Below are positions 1 to 5,711 of a DNA stretch of 6,736 nt, piece by piece; position 1 is the stretch's first letter; each line of letters begins with the position of its first letter. The notes beneath the pieces are model-generated. The model saw only the letters and a list, made by a program, of their open reading frames with translations, did no database searches and was not told the origin of the DNA. Source of the stretch: Tannerella sp. (GTDB lineage: Bacteria > Bacteroidota > Bacteroidia > Bacteroidales > Tannerellaceae); contig JAITNE010000053.1 of assembly GCA_031290635.1 (NCBI GenBank), forward strand, positions 1-6,736, in the 5' to 3' direction. The position numbers and the translations under genes are program-made.

Positions 1-1
1 T

Positions 2-1651
2 ATCGCAGAGACCTATAATGCGGTGAATGTAAAGAAGTTATCCGACACGCTATGGCTAATAGATTTCGGTCGGGCGTTGACCGGCTGGGTCGAAATAAAA
101 TTCCACCAACTGCGTAAAAATCAAGAAATTACACTTCGCTATTCAGATCATCTTAACGATAAGGGTTTGTTTGATGACCGGGAGCAAAAAGATTATTATA
201 TAGCTTCGGGCGCGACCAACGAAGTGTTTAAAAACAAATTCAACTATCATAGTTTCAGATACTTGCAGATAGAAGGCTTGGAACATGAACCGGCGCTTGA
301 AAGTATGAAAGCGATGCTTATACACACCGCATACAAAGATGCGTCGTCATTCGTTTGCTCCGACAACGACCTGAACGCTATCCACGACTTGATAAAACAT
401 ACTCTCCACTGCCTTAGTTTAAGTGGCTATCTCGTTGATTGTCATCATATTGAACGGCTTGGATACGGAGGCGACGGACATGCTTCAACTCTTACTGCGC
501 AGACTATGTTCGACCTTGCGCCGCTCTATTCCAACTGGTTGCAGGCTTGGGAAGATTGTATTCGACCTGACGGCGGACTGCCTCACACCGCGCCTAATCC
601 CTATTCGGCAGGCGGAGGCCCCTATTGGTGCGCTTTTATCGTTACTTCGCCGTGGAGCGTCTATCAAAACTATGGCGACCAGAGAGCGCTCGAACGATAC
701 TATCCGGTGATGAAGCACTGGCTGCAATATGTTGATACTTATACGGTTGACGGATTACTCAAACGCTGGCCTGATACCGATTATCGCAGTTGGTATCTCG
801 GCGACTGGGCGACGCCAAAAGGTATTAACCAGCAAGAGTCAGCCTCGGTCGATTTAGTCAATAACTGTGTCATAAGCGAGTGTTATACTATCCTCGAAAA
901 AATCGCTATTCTGCTTGGCGAACGCGATGAGGCAGCTGAATTTGCCGCCCGCAAAACAGCGCTTAACTCGCTTATACACAATACATATTATGTAGCCGAC
1001 AGCTCCGTTTACGGAACGGGTACGCAGATAGACCTTGCTTACCCTGTGCTGGTAGGCGCTACGCCGGAAAATCTTACTGCCGAAATAACGAAAAGCCTCT
1101 TAGATATTACAGCCGAGAAGTACAAAGGGCATCTTTCGACCGGCTTGGTCGGCATACCCGTATTAGTCGATTGGGCTGTCAAAAACAACCAACCTGATTT
1201 TGTTTATTCGATGCTGAAAACGCGCGGCTATCCGGGTTATCTCTACATGCTCGACAATGGCGCAACGGCTACTTGGGAGCATTGGAACGGCGAACGTAGC
1301 CATATACATAACTGCTATAACGGCATAGGCGCTTGGTTTTATCAAGCTATTGGCGGTATTCGTCCGGACGAAACGGCTCCCGGCTATCGTCGTTTCGTTA
1401 TTGACCCGCAAATACCTGCTGCTCTCACTTGGGCTAAGACTACAAAGGAAACGCCCTACGGAACGATTTCCGTCAGTTGGGAAAAGACCGACAGCGGACT
1501 TCTTTTTGACGTTACCGTGCCACCAGGAAGCACAGCGACCATGCCGTTAAGCGCTAAGTCATACACGCTCAACGGTCAATCGTTCGATTCTCCTATTGAC
1601 GGCGTCATCACCCTCGAAAGCGGCAAACACTTGCTGTCAACTTCTCTTTAG
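2..1651 (+). CDS. Alpha-L-rhamnosidase, glycoside hydrolase family 78 (5' partial)
   Basis: Hydrolyses terminal alpha-L-rhamnose from glycans or glycosides by an inverting mechanism. The frame is open to the left edge with no stop, and the first residues already lie in the beta-sandwich domain that precedes the catalytic domain, so the true start is outside the window; the GTG at 23 is internal. GH78 enzymes are usually much longer than these 549 residues. Counting from that GTG, residues 1-105 are the beta-sandwich, about 110-450 the six-hairpin (alpha/alpha)6 catalytic domain, and the rest the C-terminal beta domain. The segment DCHHIERLGYGGD gives D139, E144 and D151, with the same spacing as the acidic residues of characterised GH78 enzymes (E144 the presumed general acid). 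E419 in TWEHW is the presumed general base. All key acids are present, so the enzyme should be active. Location cannot be judged because the N-terminus is missing. It converges with the FAH-family gene. Confidence 0.93.
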   Translation: MAETYNAVNVKKLSDTLWLIDFGRALTGWVEIKFHQLRKNQEITLRYSDHLNDKGLFDDREQKDYYIASGATNEVFKNKFNYHSFRYLQIEGLEHEPALESMKAMLIHTAYKDASSFVCSDNDLNAIHDLIKHTLHCLSLSGYLVDCHHIERLGYGGDGHASTLTAQTMFDLAPLYSNWLQAWEDCIRPDGGLPHTAPNPYSAGGGPYWCAFIVTSPWSVYQNYGDQRALERYYPVMKHWLQYVDTYTVDGLLKRWPDTDYRSWYLGDWATPKGINQQESASVDLVNNCVISECYTILEKIAILLGERDEAAEFAARKTALNSLIHNTYYVADSSVYGTGTQIDLAYPVLVGATPENLTAEITKSLLDITAEKYKGHLSTGLVGIPVLVDWAVKNNQPDFVYSMLKTRGYPGYLYMLDNGATATWEHWNGERSHIHNCYNGIGAWFYQAIGGIRPDETAPGYRRFVIDPQIPAALTWAKTTKETPYGTISVSWEKTDSGLLFDVTVPPGSTATMPLSAKSYTLNGQSFDSPIDGVITLESGKHLLSTSL

Positions 1652-1658
1652 AGGTATC

Positions 1659-1686
1659 TCAAGGTCCTGAATTTCAGAACTCTTGA
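1659..1686 (+). terminator. Imperfect hairpin after the rhamnosidase gene, possible terminator
   Basis: The arms 1659-1670 and 1674-1686 pair around a 3-nt loop (ATT), with one C-A mismatch, one G-T pair and one bulged base. The hairpin begins 8 nt after the rhamnosidase stop, a usual place for a terminator. No T-tract follows on the plus strand, so it is not a classical intrinsic terminator; it may instead be a 3'-end stabilising stem or a weak stop between convergent genes. Confidence 0.4.
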
Positions 1687-1732
1687 CTCGGTAAAGTAAA
1701 GTGTGATGTATGAAAATAATACCTGAAAGCCT

Positions 1733-1751
1733 TATTGTATAAAATACAATA
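1733..1751. repeat. AT-rich perfect inverted repeat between convergent genes
   Basis: TATTGTAT and ATACAATA form a perfect 8-bp stem with a 3-nt AAA loop. It lies 5 nt beyond the stop codon of the minus-strand FAH-family gene and about 80 nt beyond the rhamnosidase stop. The symmetry would give a stem from either strand, fitting a bidirectional 3'-end signal. The stem contains only two G-C pairs and would be weak. A chance palindrome in AT-rich DNA is the alternative. Confidence 0.35.
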
Positions 1752-1756
1752 TCTAT

Positions 1757-2416
1757 TTATCTGACATAAAAGTCGAGCAGGCGGCGGTTGCCGATGTAAG
1801 CTTGCAGGCGGTTGCCTATTGCGACAGGTCCGACCCCTGAAGGAGTGCCGGTATAGATAAGGTCGCCCATCTTCAAGGAGAAGAAGCAGCTCACGTAGGC
1901 TATGATTTTATCGACCGTAAAAAGCATATCGCGGGTATTGCCGTGTTGCACCGTAACGCCGTCTATATCAAGGTGAAAATCAATGTTTTGTATCTCGTTG
2001 CCGACTTTTGTTAGCGGTATAAAATCACCGACTACAGCCGAGCCGTCGAAAGCCTTGCTCAACTCCCATGGAAGACCTTGAGAGCGTAGTCGTCGTTGCA
2101 AGTCGCGAGCAGTAAAGTCGATACCTGCGGTTATCTCGTCATAGTAGCGATAAGCAAACTGCTCGGCGATATTCTTTCCTAAGCGACTGATTTTAACCAC
2201 AATCTCTACTTCGTGATGAATCTCCGATTTGAGATTGGGGAATGAAGGCGGAGACGTCAACATAACATTGGCGAAATCAGGGATAAAAAACGGTTTGCCG
2301 TCCTTCAATAAGGCAGAATCACCTTTCATAAAAATCACCGGCTCCTCCGACAACAAGGGATTATTCATTTCTTTGTTGTGGTCGGTGTAGTTCATTCCGA
2401 CGGCAATTATTTTCAT
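1757..2416 (-). CDS. Fumarylacetoacetate hydrolase family protein, FAHD1-like (acylpyruvase / oxaloacetate decarboxylase type)
   Basis: A 219-residue single-domain FAH-family enzyme, close in length to FAHD1 proteins and shorter than true fumarylacetoacetases. Family members cleave C-C bonds next to a 2-oxo acid (acylpyruvates, 2,4-dioxo acids, oxaloacetate) using Mg2+ or Mn2+. The metal ligands are visible as E69 and E71 in HHEVEIVV and D100 in GIDFTARDLQ. H13 and E16 in NYTDHNKEM match the His-Glu dyad of human FAHD1, and Q107 and K121 also keep the FAHD1 spacing as I remember it. TGTPSGVG (189-196) is the conserved C-terminal loop. No signal peptide is seen, so it is cytosolic. The ATG at 2416 follows the acyltransferase stop by only 4 nt, so the two are almost certainly co-transcribed and perhaps translationally coupled. 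Exact substrate unknown: housekeeping acylpyruvate or oxaloacetate removal is most likely, with a sugar-derived 2,4-diketo acid possible. Confidence 0.9.
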   Translation of the reverse strand: MKIIAVGMNYTDHNKEMNNPLLSEEPVIFMKGDSALLKDGKPFFIPDFANVMLTSPPSFPNLKSEIHHEVEIVVKISRLGKNIAEQFAYRYYDEITAGIDFTARDLQRRLRSQGLPWELSKAFDGSAVVGDFIPLTKVGNEIQNIDFHLDIDGVTVQHGNTRDMLFTVDKIIAYVSCFFSLKMGDLIYTGTPSGVGPVAIGNRLQAYIGNRRLLDFYVR

Positions 2417-2420
2417 ACGA

Positions 2421-3590
2421 TTACTCGGCTGTTTCCAAATGATTTTTCAATGGATTGGAGTACATCTCAAGTATCTTCGTACGCAGGAAAGCCTCGTCCT
2501 TATCAGGCAGGTCTATCTTGTCGATTTGTTTTTGCAGATAGGCTTCAAATTGTACCTTGTCGCGCAGGTCGTAGTTAGTACGGAAACCTACGCTGTTGTT
2601 TAGCAGATCGTATGCCACATAATTACAAGCATAAAAACGATAGTGCTTATATATCTCTCTGTCAATGATTTCGGCTATGGCGTTAACGAGTGCGTTCTTG
2701 TCCAAATCCTTGCGATCGATAAGCGGATCGAGGCGGTCGTTGATTGACGAGCCGATAGTGAAATGCACCCTGCCTTTGTCGTTGAGCAGCCCTGTTTCCA
2801 TATTGAAGAGGTCGTCGCGTTTGCTCTTGACAAATTCGGGATTGTCGCGTTTCTGCTGAAACTCCTTAGCTTTCAGATAGTCGCAGGGGTCGTACTCGTA
2901 GGAAATAGCTACGGGGACGATGTTGAGACTCATCAGATTGCGCACTACGTCGTGATGTTCGCCTGCAAGGTTAAGCATCTTCAGCACAGCGGTTTGCGTA
3001 TGGTCGTTAGAGTCTTTAGTACGGCCTTCGCGTTGCGCTATCCAGAGAGATTCATGTAAATCATTGATAACGTGATGTATATAAGCCGACAGTTGGACGC
3101 TCGATTTGAGCAATTGTCGTGCCGAGAGGTCGCGTTTGACGATAAAGCAGTTGTTGAGCCTCACGAGCGTATCTATCCACGGCTGTATCAGCAGATTGTC
3201 GCCTATAGCCACTTTCGTCATGCCATGCCCTATATCTGCCAGCAGCACGTTAAGAAAAGCAGCATCCAGCACTATATCTCGATGGTTCGAAATAAATGTG
3301 CAGGAAGTATTTTCGGGCAGGCGGCTTCGTCCCGAAATAGTCAGCGAGAACGTCGTATTCTTCGCTATCTGCATTACATACTTATAAGCAAGTATCGTCT
3401 TGAACTGCTTAACTGTTGTGCATTCACGCAAAGATGCTACAAACTCGTCCCAGTTAAGGTCGGGCTTGATGTAACGCATGGCGTCCCGCAATCGTTCGGA
3501 CGCTACAAGTCGTTCTATTGCGTCATGGACTTCGTCGTCATTGTACGGACGAATGTCGTCAAAATTGTATTTCGAATAATCTGCGCTCAT
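2421..3590 (-). CDS. PlsC/PlsB-like glycerolipid acyltransferase family protein
   Basis: A 389-residue protein resembling the 1-acyl-glycerol-3-phosphate / glycerol-3-phosphate acyltransferase superfamily, which transfers fatty acyl groups in phospholipid synthesis. Motif I is SNHRDIVLD (101-109) with H103 as the presumed catalytic base; the acidic residue sits at D109 (HX5D) or D105 rather than in the usual HX4D spacing. Motif II is FIVKR (149-153). Motif III is REGRTKDSND (187-196), shorter than the standard EGTRS/EGGRSR. Motif IV is IVPVAISYEY (224-233). About 80 residues precede and 150 follow the acyltransferase core, with a charged, probably helical C-terminus. No signal peptide or obvious transmembrane helix is seen, so it is probably cytosolic or peripheral on the inner membrane. 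It is first in a two-gene unit with the FAH-family gene and has a TAnnTTTG box 48 nt upstream of its ATG. The acyl acceptor is uncertain. Confidence 0.82.
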   Translation of the reverse strand: MSADYSKYNFDDIRPYNDDEVHDAIERLVASERLRDAMRYIKPDLNWDEFVASLRECTTVKQFKTILAYKYVMQIAKNTTFSLTISGRSRLPENTSCTFISNHRDIVLDAAFLNVLLADIGHGMTKVAIGDNLLIQPWIDTLVRLNNCFIVKRDLSARQLLKSSVQLSAYIHHVINDLHESLWIAQREGRTKDSNDHTQTAVLKMLNLAGEHHDVVRNLMSLNIVPVAISYEYDPCDYLKAKEFQQKRDNPEFVKSKRDDLFNMETGLLNDKGRVHFTIGSSINDRLDPLIDRKDLDKNALVNAIAEIIDREIYKHYRFYACNYVAYDLLNNSVGFRTNYDLRDKVQFEAYLQKQIDKIDLPDKDEAFLRTKILEMYSNPLKNHLETAE

Positions 3591-3637
3591 TGTATTCTAT
3601 ATGTCTTGAGAAACAAAAAGTTTGTTATTTTCGGCAG

Positions 3638-3645
3638 CAAAGGTA
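3638..3645 (-). promoter_or_regulatory. Bacteroides-type -7 promoter box for the acyltransferase-FAH operon
   Basis: Read on the minus strand this is TACCTTTG, an exact match to the Bacteroidota -7 consensus TAnnTTTG. Transcription would start near 3632, giving a leader of about 40 nt before the ATG at 3590. A run of eight T residues lies just upstream on the minus strand. I see no convincing -33 TTTG at the expected distance, so the call rests on the -7 box and its position. Confidence 0.55.
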
Positions 3646-3653
3646 ACAAAAAA

Positions 3654-3676
3654 AATTTATTTCTCGTTGATAAATT
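3654..3676. repeat. Short inverted repeat between the two divergent promoters
   Basis: AATTTAT (3654-3660) and ATAAATT (3670-3676) form a 7-bp inverted repeat with a 9-nt spacer, centred between the minus-strand and plus-strand -7 boxes. The location would suit an operator controlling either or both divergent units. The arms are purely A/T in an A/T-rich region, so chance is a real alternative. No regulator gene is present in the window. Confidence 0.25.
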
Positions 3677-3693
3677 CTTCGTTTATTTTCCGA

Positions 3694-3727
3694 ATTGCGT
3701 AAAGTTACAAAATAATCATTATCTTTG
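3694..3727 (+). promoter_or_regulatory. Bacteroides-type promoter for the SMP-30 gene
   Basis: TATCTTTG at 3720-3727 matches the Bacteroidota -7 consensus TAnnTTTG exactly. ATTG at 3694-3697 is a weak -33 candidate, 22 nt upstream. The predicted transcript would start near 3733 and have a leader of only about 15 nt before the ATG at 3749. This box also argues against the in-frame TTG at 3725 as a start, because that codon lies inside the promoter element. Confidence 0.6.
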
Positions 3728-3748
3728 CGGTGTTTAAAACAAACGTAT

Positions 3749-4624
3749 ATGGACAGATTTTTTATTATTACAGTATCATTGATTACGCTTATGCTCTCTC
3801 CATGGTCTGCATCAGCGCAGGCAGAGTGGGGTAAACCGGAACTGATTGGCGAAGGTTTTGCGTTTACCGAAGGGCCGGCAGTGGACAAGGTCGGCGACGT
3901 CTATTTCACCGACCAGCCTAACGACCGCATCTGGAAATGGTTGGCGGAGGATAATAAATTGACGCTCTTTAGCGAGAAAACAGGTCGCGCTAACGGTCTG
4001 TACTTCGATAACAAGGGTGCGCTGCTTGCCTGCTCGGATTTGGACAACGAGATTTGGAAGTTCGACATGCAAGGCAATCATGTCGTTGTTTTCACATCTT
4101 ATGAGGATAACAAACTCAACGGTCCTAATGACCTCTGGGTCAATCCGATCACCGGCGGTGTCTATTTCACCGACCCGCTATACAAACGCGACTATTGGAC
4201 ACGTTCGCCGGAGATGCAGCAGGACGGTCAGCATGTTTACTATCTCTCGCCCGACTACAAGCGAGTAGTACGTGTTGAAGCCGAGTTGATGCAGCCTAAC
4301 GGTATAGTCGGTACGGCTGACGGCAAGCGTCTGTATGTGGCCGATATACGTGCCGGTAAGACGTATGTCTATGATATTAAGGATGATGCTTCGTTAGCCG
4401 ACAAACGTTTGTTTTGCACGATGGGTTCCGACGGGATGACTATCGACGACGAAGGCAACGTTTATCTGACGGGTCAAGGGGTAACAGTCTTTAATCCTAA
4501 AGGCGAGAAGATAGCGCACATACCGGTCGAAGCCGGCTGGACAGCTAACGTCTGCTTCGGTGGCAAAGATCGTAAAACGCTATTTATAACCGCTTCAGAG
4601 AAGGTGTATAAATGTAGAAAGTAG
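3749..4624 (+). CDS. Secreted SMP-30/gluconolactonase/LRE-like beta-propeller protein
   Basis: A 291-residue protein with an N-terminal Sec signal (about residues 1-25, hydrophobic core FFIITVSLITLML, cleavage near SASAQA), so probably periplasmic. The rest is an SMP-30-type six-bladed propeller; this family hydrolyses sugar lactones such as gluconolactone using one divalent metal. Likely metal ligands are E41 in FTEGP, N127 in GPNDL, N184 in QPNGI and D228 in SDGM, the E-N-N-D set of the family. Blade repeats are visible as VYFTDQ (51-56) and VYFTDP (138-143), whose DNA shares a 16-nt identical stretch (3899-3914 and 4160-4175). The start was placed at ATG 3749 because it gives a clean signal peptide and the upstream in-frame TTG lies in the promoter. 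It leads a same-strand series with the aldo/keto reductase and GH3 genes, suggesting action on sugar lactones in the envelope. The actual lactone is unknown. Confidence 0.9.
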   Translation: MDRFFIITVSLITLMLSPWSASAQAEWGKPELIGEGFAFTEGPAVDKVGDVYFTDQPNDRIWKWLAEDNKLTLFSEKTGRANGLYFDNKGALLACSDLDNEIWKFDMQGNHVVVFTSYEDNKLNGPNDLWVNPITGGVYFTDPLYKRDYWTRSPEMQQDGQHVYYLSPDYKRVVRVEAELMQPNGIVGTADGKRLYVADIRAGKTYVYDIKDDASLADKRLFCTMGSDGMTIDDEGNVYLTGQGVTVFNPKGEKIAHIPVEAGWTANVCFGGKDRKTLFITASEKVYKCRK

Positions 4625-4629
4625 TGGCG

Positions 4630-4671
4630 ATTAGAAATTAGAAGTTAGAAGTTAGAAATTAGAAGTTAGAA
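4630..4671 (+). repeat. Tandem repeat: six 7-bp units, (A/G)TTAGAA
   Basis: Six uninterrupted heptamers start at 4630, 4637, 4644, 4651, 4658 and 4665. Units 1, 2 and 5 begin with A and units 3, 4 and 6 with G; the other six bases are identical. The array fills most of the 65-bp gap between the SMP-30 stop and the reductase ATG. Since 7 is not divisible by 3, TAG (plus strand) and TAA (minus strand) fall in all three frames of each strand. The array is a candidate for length variation by slippage. Confidence 0.95.
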
Positions 4672-4689
4672 ATCATAAAAAATAATTAT

Positions 4690-5577
4690 ATGGAAAAGAT
4701 GAACAGACGTAAATTTATCAAGGCCGGCGCTTTAGGGCTGGCAGGTATTTCGGTTTTGCAATCGGGCATGGCAGGCGTACATTTCGCGTTGCCGTACGAA
4801 AGCATAGTTGATAAGGTAGCGCTTGGCAATAGCGGCCTTACGGTTTCGCGTATAGCGATGGGTTCCGGCTCTAAAGGCGGCAATAAATCGTCGAACCAGA
4901 CGCGAATAGGGATGGACAGCTTCAAACGCCTCGCCCTGCACGCCTACGAGCATGGGATACGTTTCTACGACACAGCCGACAGCTACGGCTCTATTCCTTA
5001 TGTAGGCGAATCAATCAAGACGCTTCCGCGTAAGGAATTAACGTTGCTCACTAAGATGTGGACGCATGACGACGGCTCTGCCAATGTCGAATCGGTGGAG
5101 GACAATATCGCCCGCTATCTGAAAGAATTTGGTACGGATTATATAGACATTCTGCTGATGCACTGTATGATGAGCGGCGATTGGGATAAGACGCGGACGC
5201 ACTACATGGAAGGTTTTGCGAAAGCCAAGAAAGCAGGTACGGTCAGAGCTGTAGGCGTGTCGTGCCACAGTATTGACGCCCTTCGCGAGGCTGCGGTCAA
5301 TCCGTGGGTTGATGTTATCATGGCACGCATCAATCCCTTTCAGACGCTGATGGACGGGACTCCTGATGAGATAAAGGAGATACTCGGTCGCGCCAAAGCC
5401 AATGGCAAGGGCTTGATAGGGATGAAAATCTTTGGCGAAGGCAAGAATGTCAGTGATGCAGAGCGCGAGCAGTCCATACGTTTCGCACTCACCGAAGCAA
5501 ACATCCATTGCATGACACTCGGCCTCGAATCGGTCGAACAAATGGACGACGCCATCAAGAGAGTAATGAGAAAATAA
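4690..5577 (+). CDS. Aldo/keto reductase with twin-arginine signal
   Basis: A 295-residue aldo/keto reductase superfamily protein (NAD(P)H-dependent carbonyl or sugar oxidoreductase, (beta/alpha)8 barrel). The catalytic tetrad is complete: D94 and Y99 in YDTADSYG, K122 in LLTKMW and H158 in LMHCM. The N-terminus NRRKFIKAGALGLAGISVL (5-23) is a twin-arginine signal with RRKFIK followed by a hydrophobic stretch, so export as a folded, cofactor-loaded enzyme is predicted. The barrel starts near residue 43 (VALGNSGLTVSRIAMG) and the C-terminus GLESVEQMDDAIK matches the family's cofactor-binding end. ATG 4690 was chosen; ATG 4699 is nearly as good and keeps the twin arginines. No Shine-Dalgarno is evident. 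No TAnnTTTG box lies in the gap after the SMP-30 gene, so co-transcription from the upstream promoter is likely. Substrate not determinable; a released sugar or its oxidised form is a reasonable guess from the neighbours. Confidence 0.92.
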   Translation: MEKMNRRKFIKAGALGLAGISVLQSGMAGVHFALPYESIVDKVALGNSGLTVSRIAMGSGSKGGNKSSNQTRIGMDSFKRLALHAYEHGIRFYDTADSYGSIPYVGESIKTLPRKELTLLTKMWTHDDGSANVESVEDNIARYLKEFGTDYIDILLMHCMMSGDWDKTRTHYMEGFAKAKKAGTVRAVGVSCHSIDALREAAVNPWVDVIMARINPFQTLMDGTPDEIKEILGRAKANGKGLIGMKIFGEGKNVSDAEREQSIRFALTEANIHCMTLGLESVEQMDDAIKRVMRK

Positions 5578-5604
5578 TCCTTGTAATTACCTTAGAGAGA
5601 ACTT

Positions 5605-5649
5605 CATTCGTGCAATTCGTGCAATTCGTGTAATTCGTGCAATTCGTGG
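5605..5649 (+). repeat. Tandem repeat: five 9-bp units, AATTCGTGC type
   Basis: Five consecutive 9-mers start at 5605, 5614, 5623, 5632 and 5641. Units 2 and 4 are AATTCGTGC; unit 1 differs at the first base (C) and units 3 and 5 at the last (T and G). The array sits 28 nt after the reductase stop, in the 134-bp gap before the GH3 gene. It contains no ATG and encodes no credible peptide. From memory, similar AATTCGTG arrays occur between genes in other Bacteroidales, which I cannot check here. Confidence 0.95.
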
Positions 5650-5690
5650 ATAATTGAAATTTGTGGAACAGGATAATTGAGATTTGTGGA
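5648..5690 (+). repeat. 20-bp direct repeat upstream of the GH3 gene
   Basis: Copies at 5648-5667 and 5671-5690 differ at one base (A or G at the 11th position) and are separated by AAC A-type filler of three bases. The first copy overlaps the end of the 9-bp array, and the core ATTTGTGGA resembles that 9-mer, so this may be a diverged continuation of it. Each copy holds GAAATTTG or GAGATTTG, one base away from the TAnnTTTG promoter box. The second copy lies 21 nt before the GH3 ATG and could act as a weak promoter. Confidence 0.8.
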
Positions 5691-5711
5691 TAATAAATTT
5701 ATTAATATAAT

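Noticed and set aside
23..25. GTG as the start of the rhamnosidase
   Set aside because: The frame stays open to the left edge, and the protein begins inside a conserved beta-sandwich domain, so this GTG is an internal valine codon.
1733..1751. Invertible-promoter recombination site
   Set aside because: It is a single short palindrome with a 3-nt loop and no distant partner copy that I can see in the window.
3072..3737. 221-residue plus-strand open frame opposite the acyltransferase
   Set aside because: Cys- and Tyr-rich sequence with no recognisable domain, lying antisense to a gene with clear family motifs and running through the divergent promoter region.
3725..3748. TTG at 3725 as the start of the SMP-30 gene
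   Set aside because: It overlaps the -7 promoter box and would place a charged, Cys-containing extension in front of an otherwise normal signal peptide; ATG 3749 fits better.
5038..5541. 167-residue minus-strand open frame opposite the aldo/keto reductase
   Set aside because: Shadow of the reductase gene; rich in His, Cys and Arg with no recognisable fold.
5587..5672. Small peptide encoded by the 9-bp array (repeating Asn-Ser-Cys)
   Set aside because: The 9-nt period keeps one frame open, but there is no ATG, GTG or TTG at a usable place between the upstream in-frame TAG and the array.
4630..5690. CRISPR array or mobile-element end
   Set aside because: The repeats are 7 or 9 bp with no unique spacers, and there are no terminal inverted repeats, target duplications or transposase.
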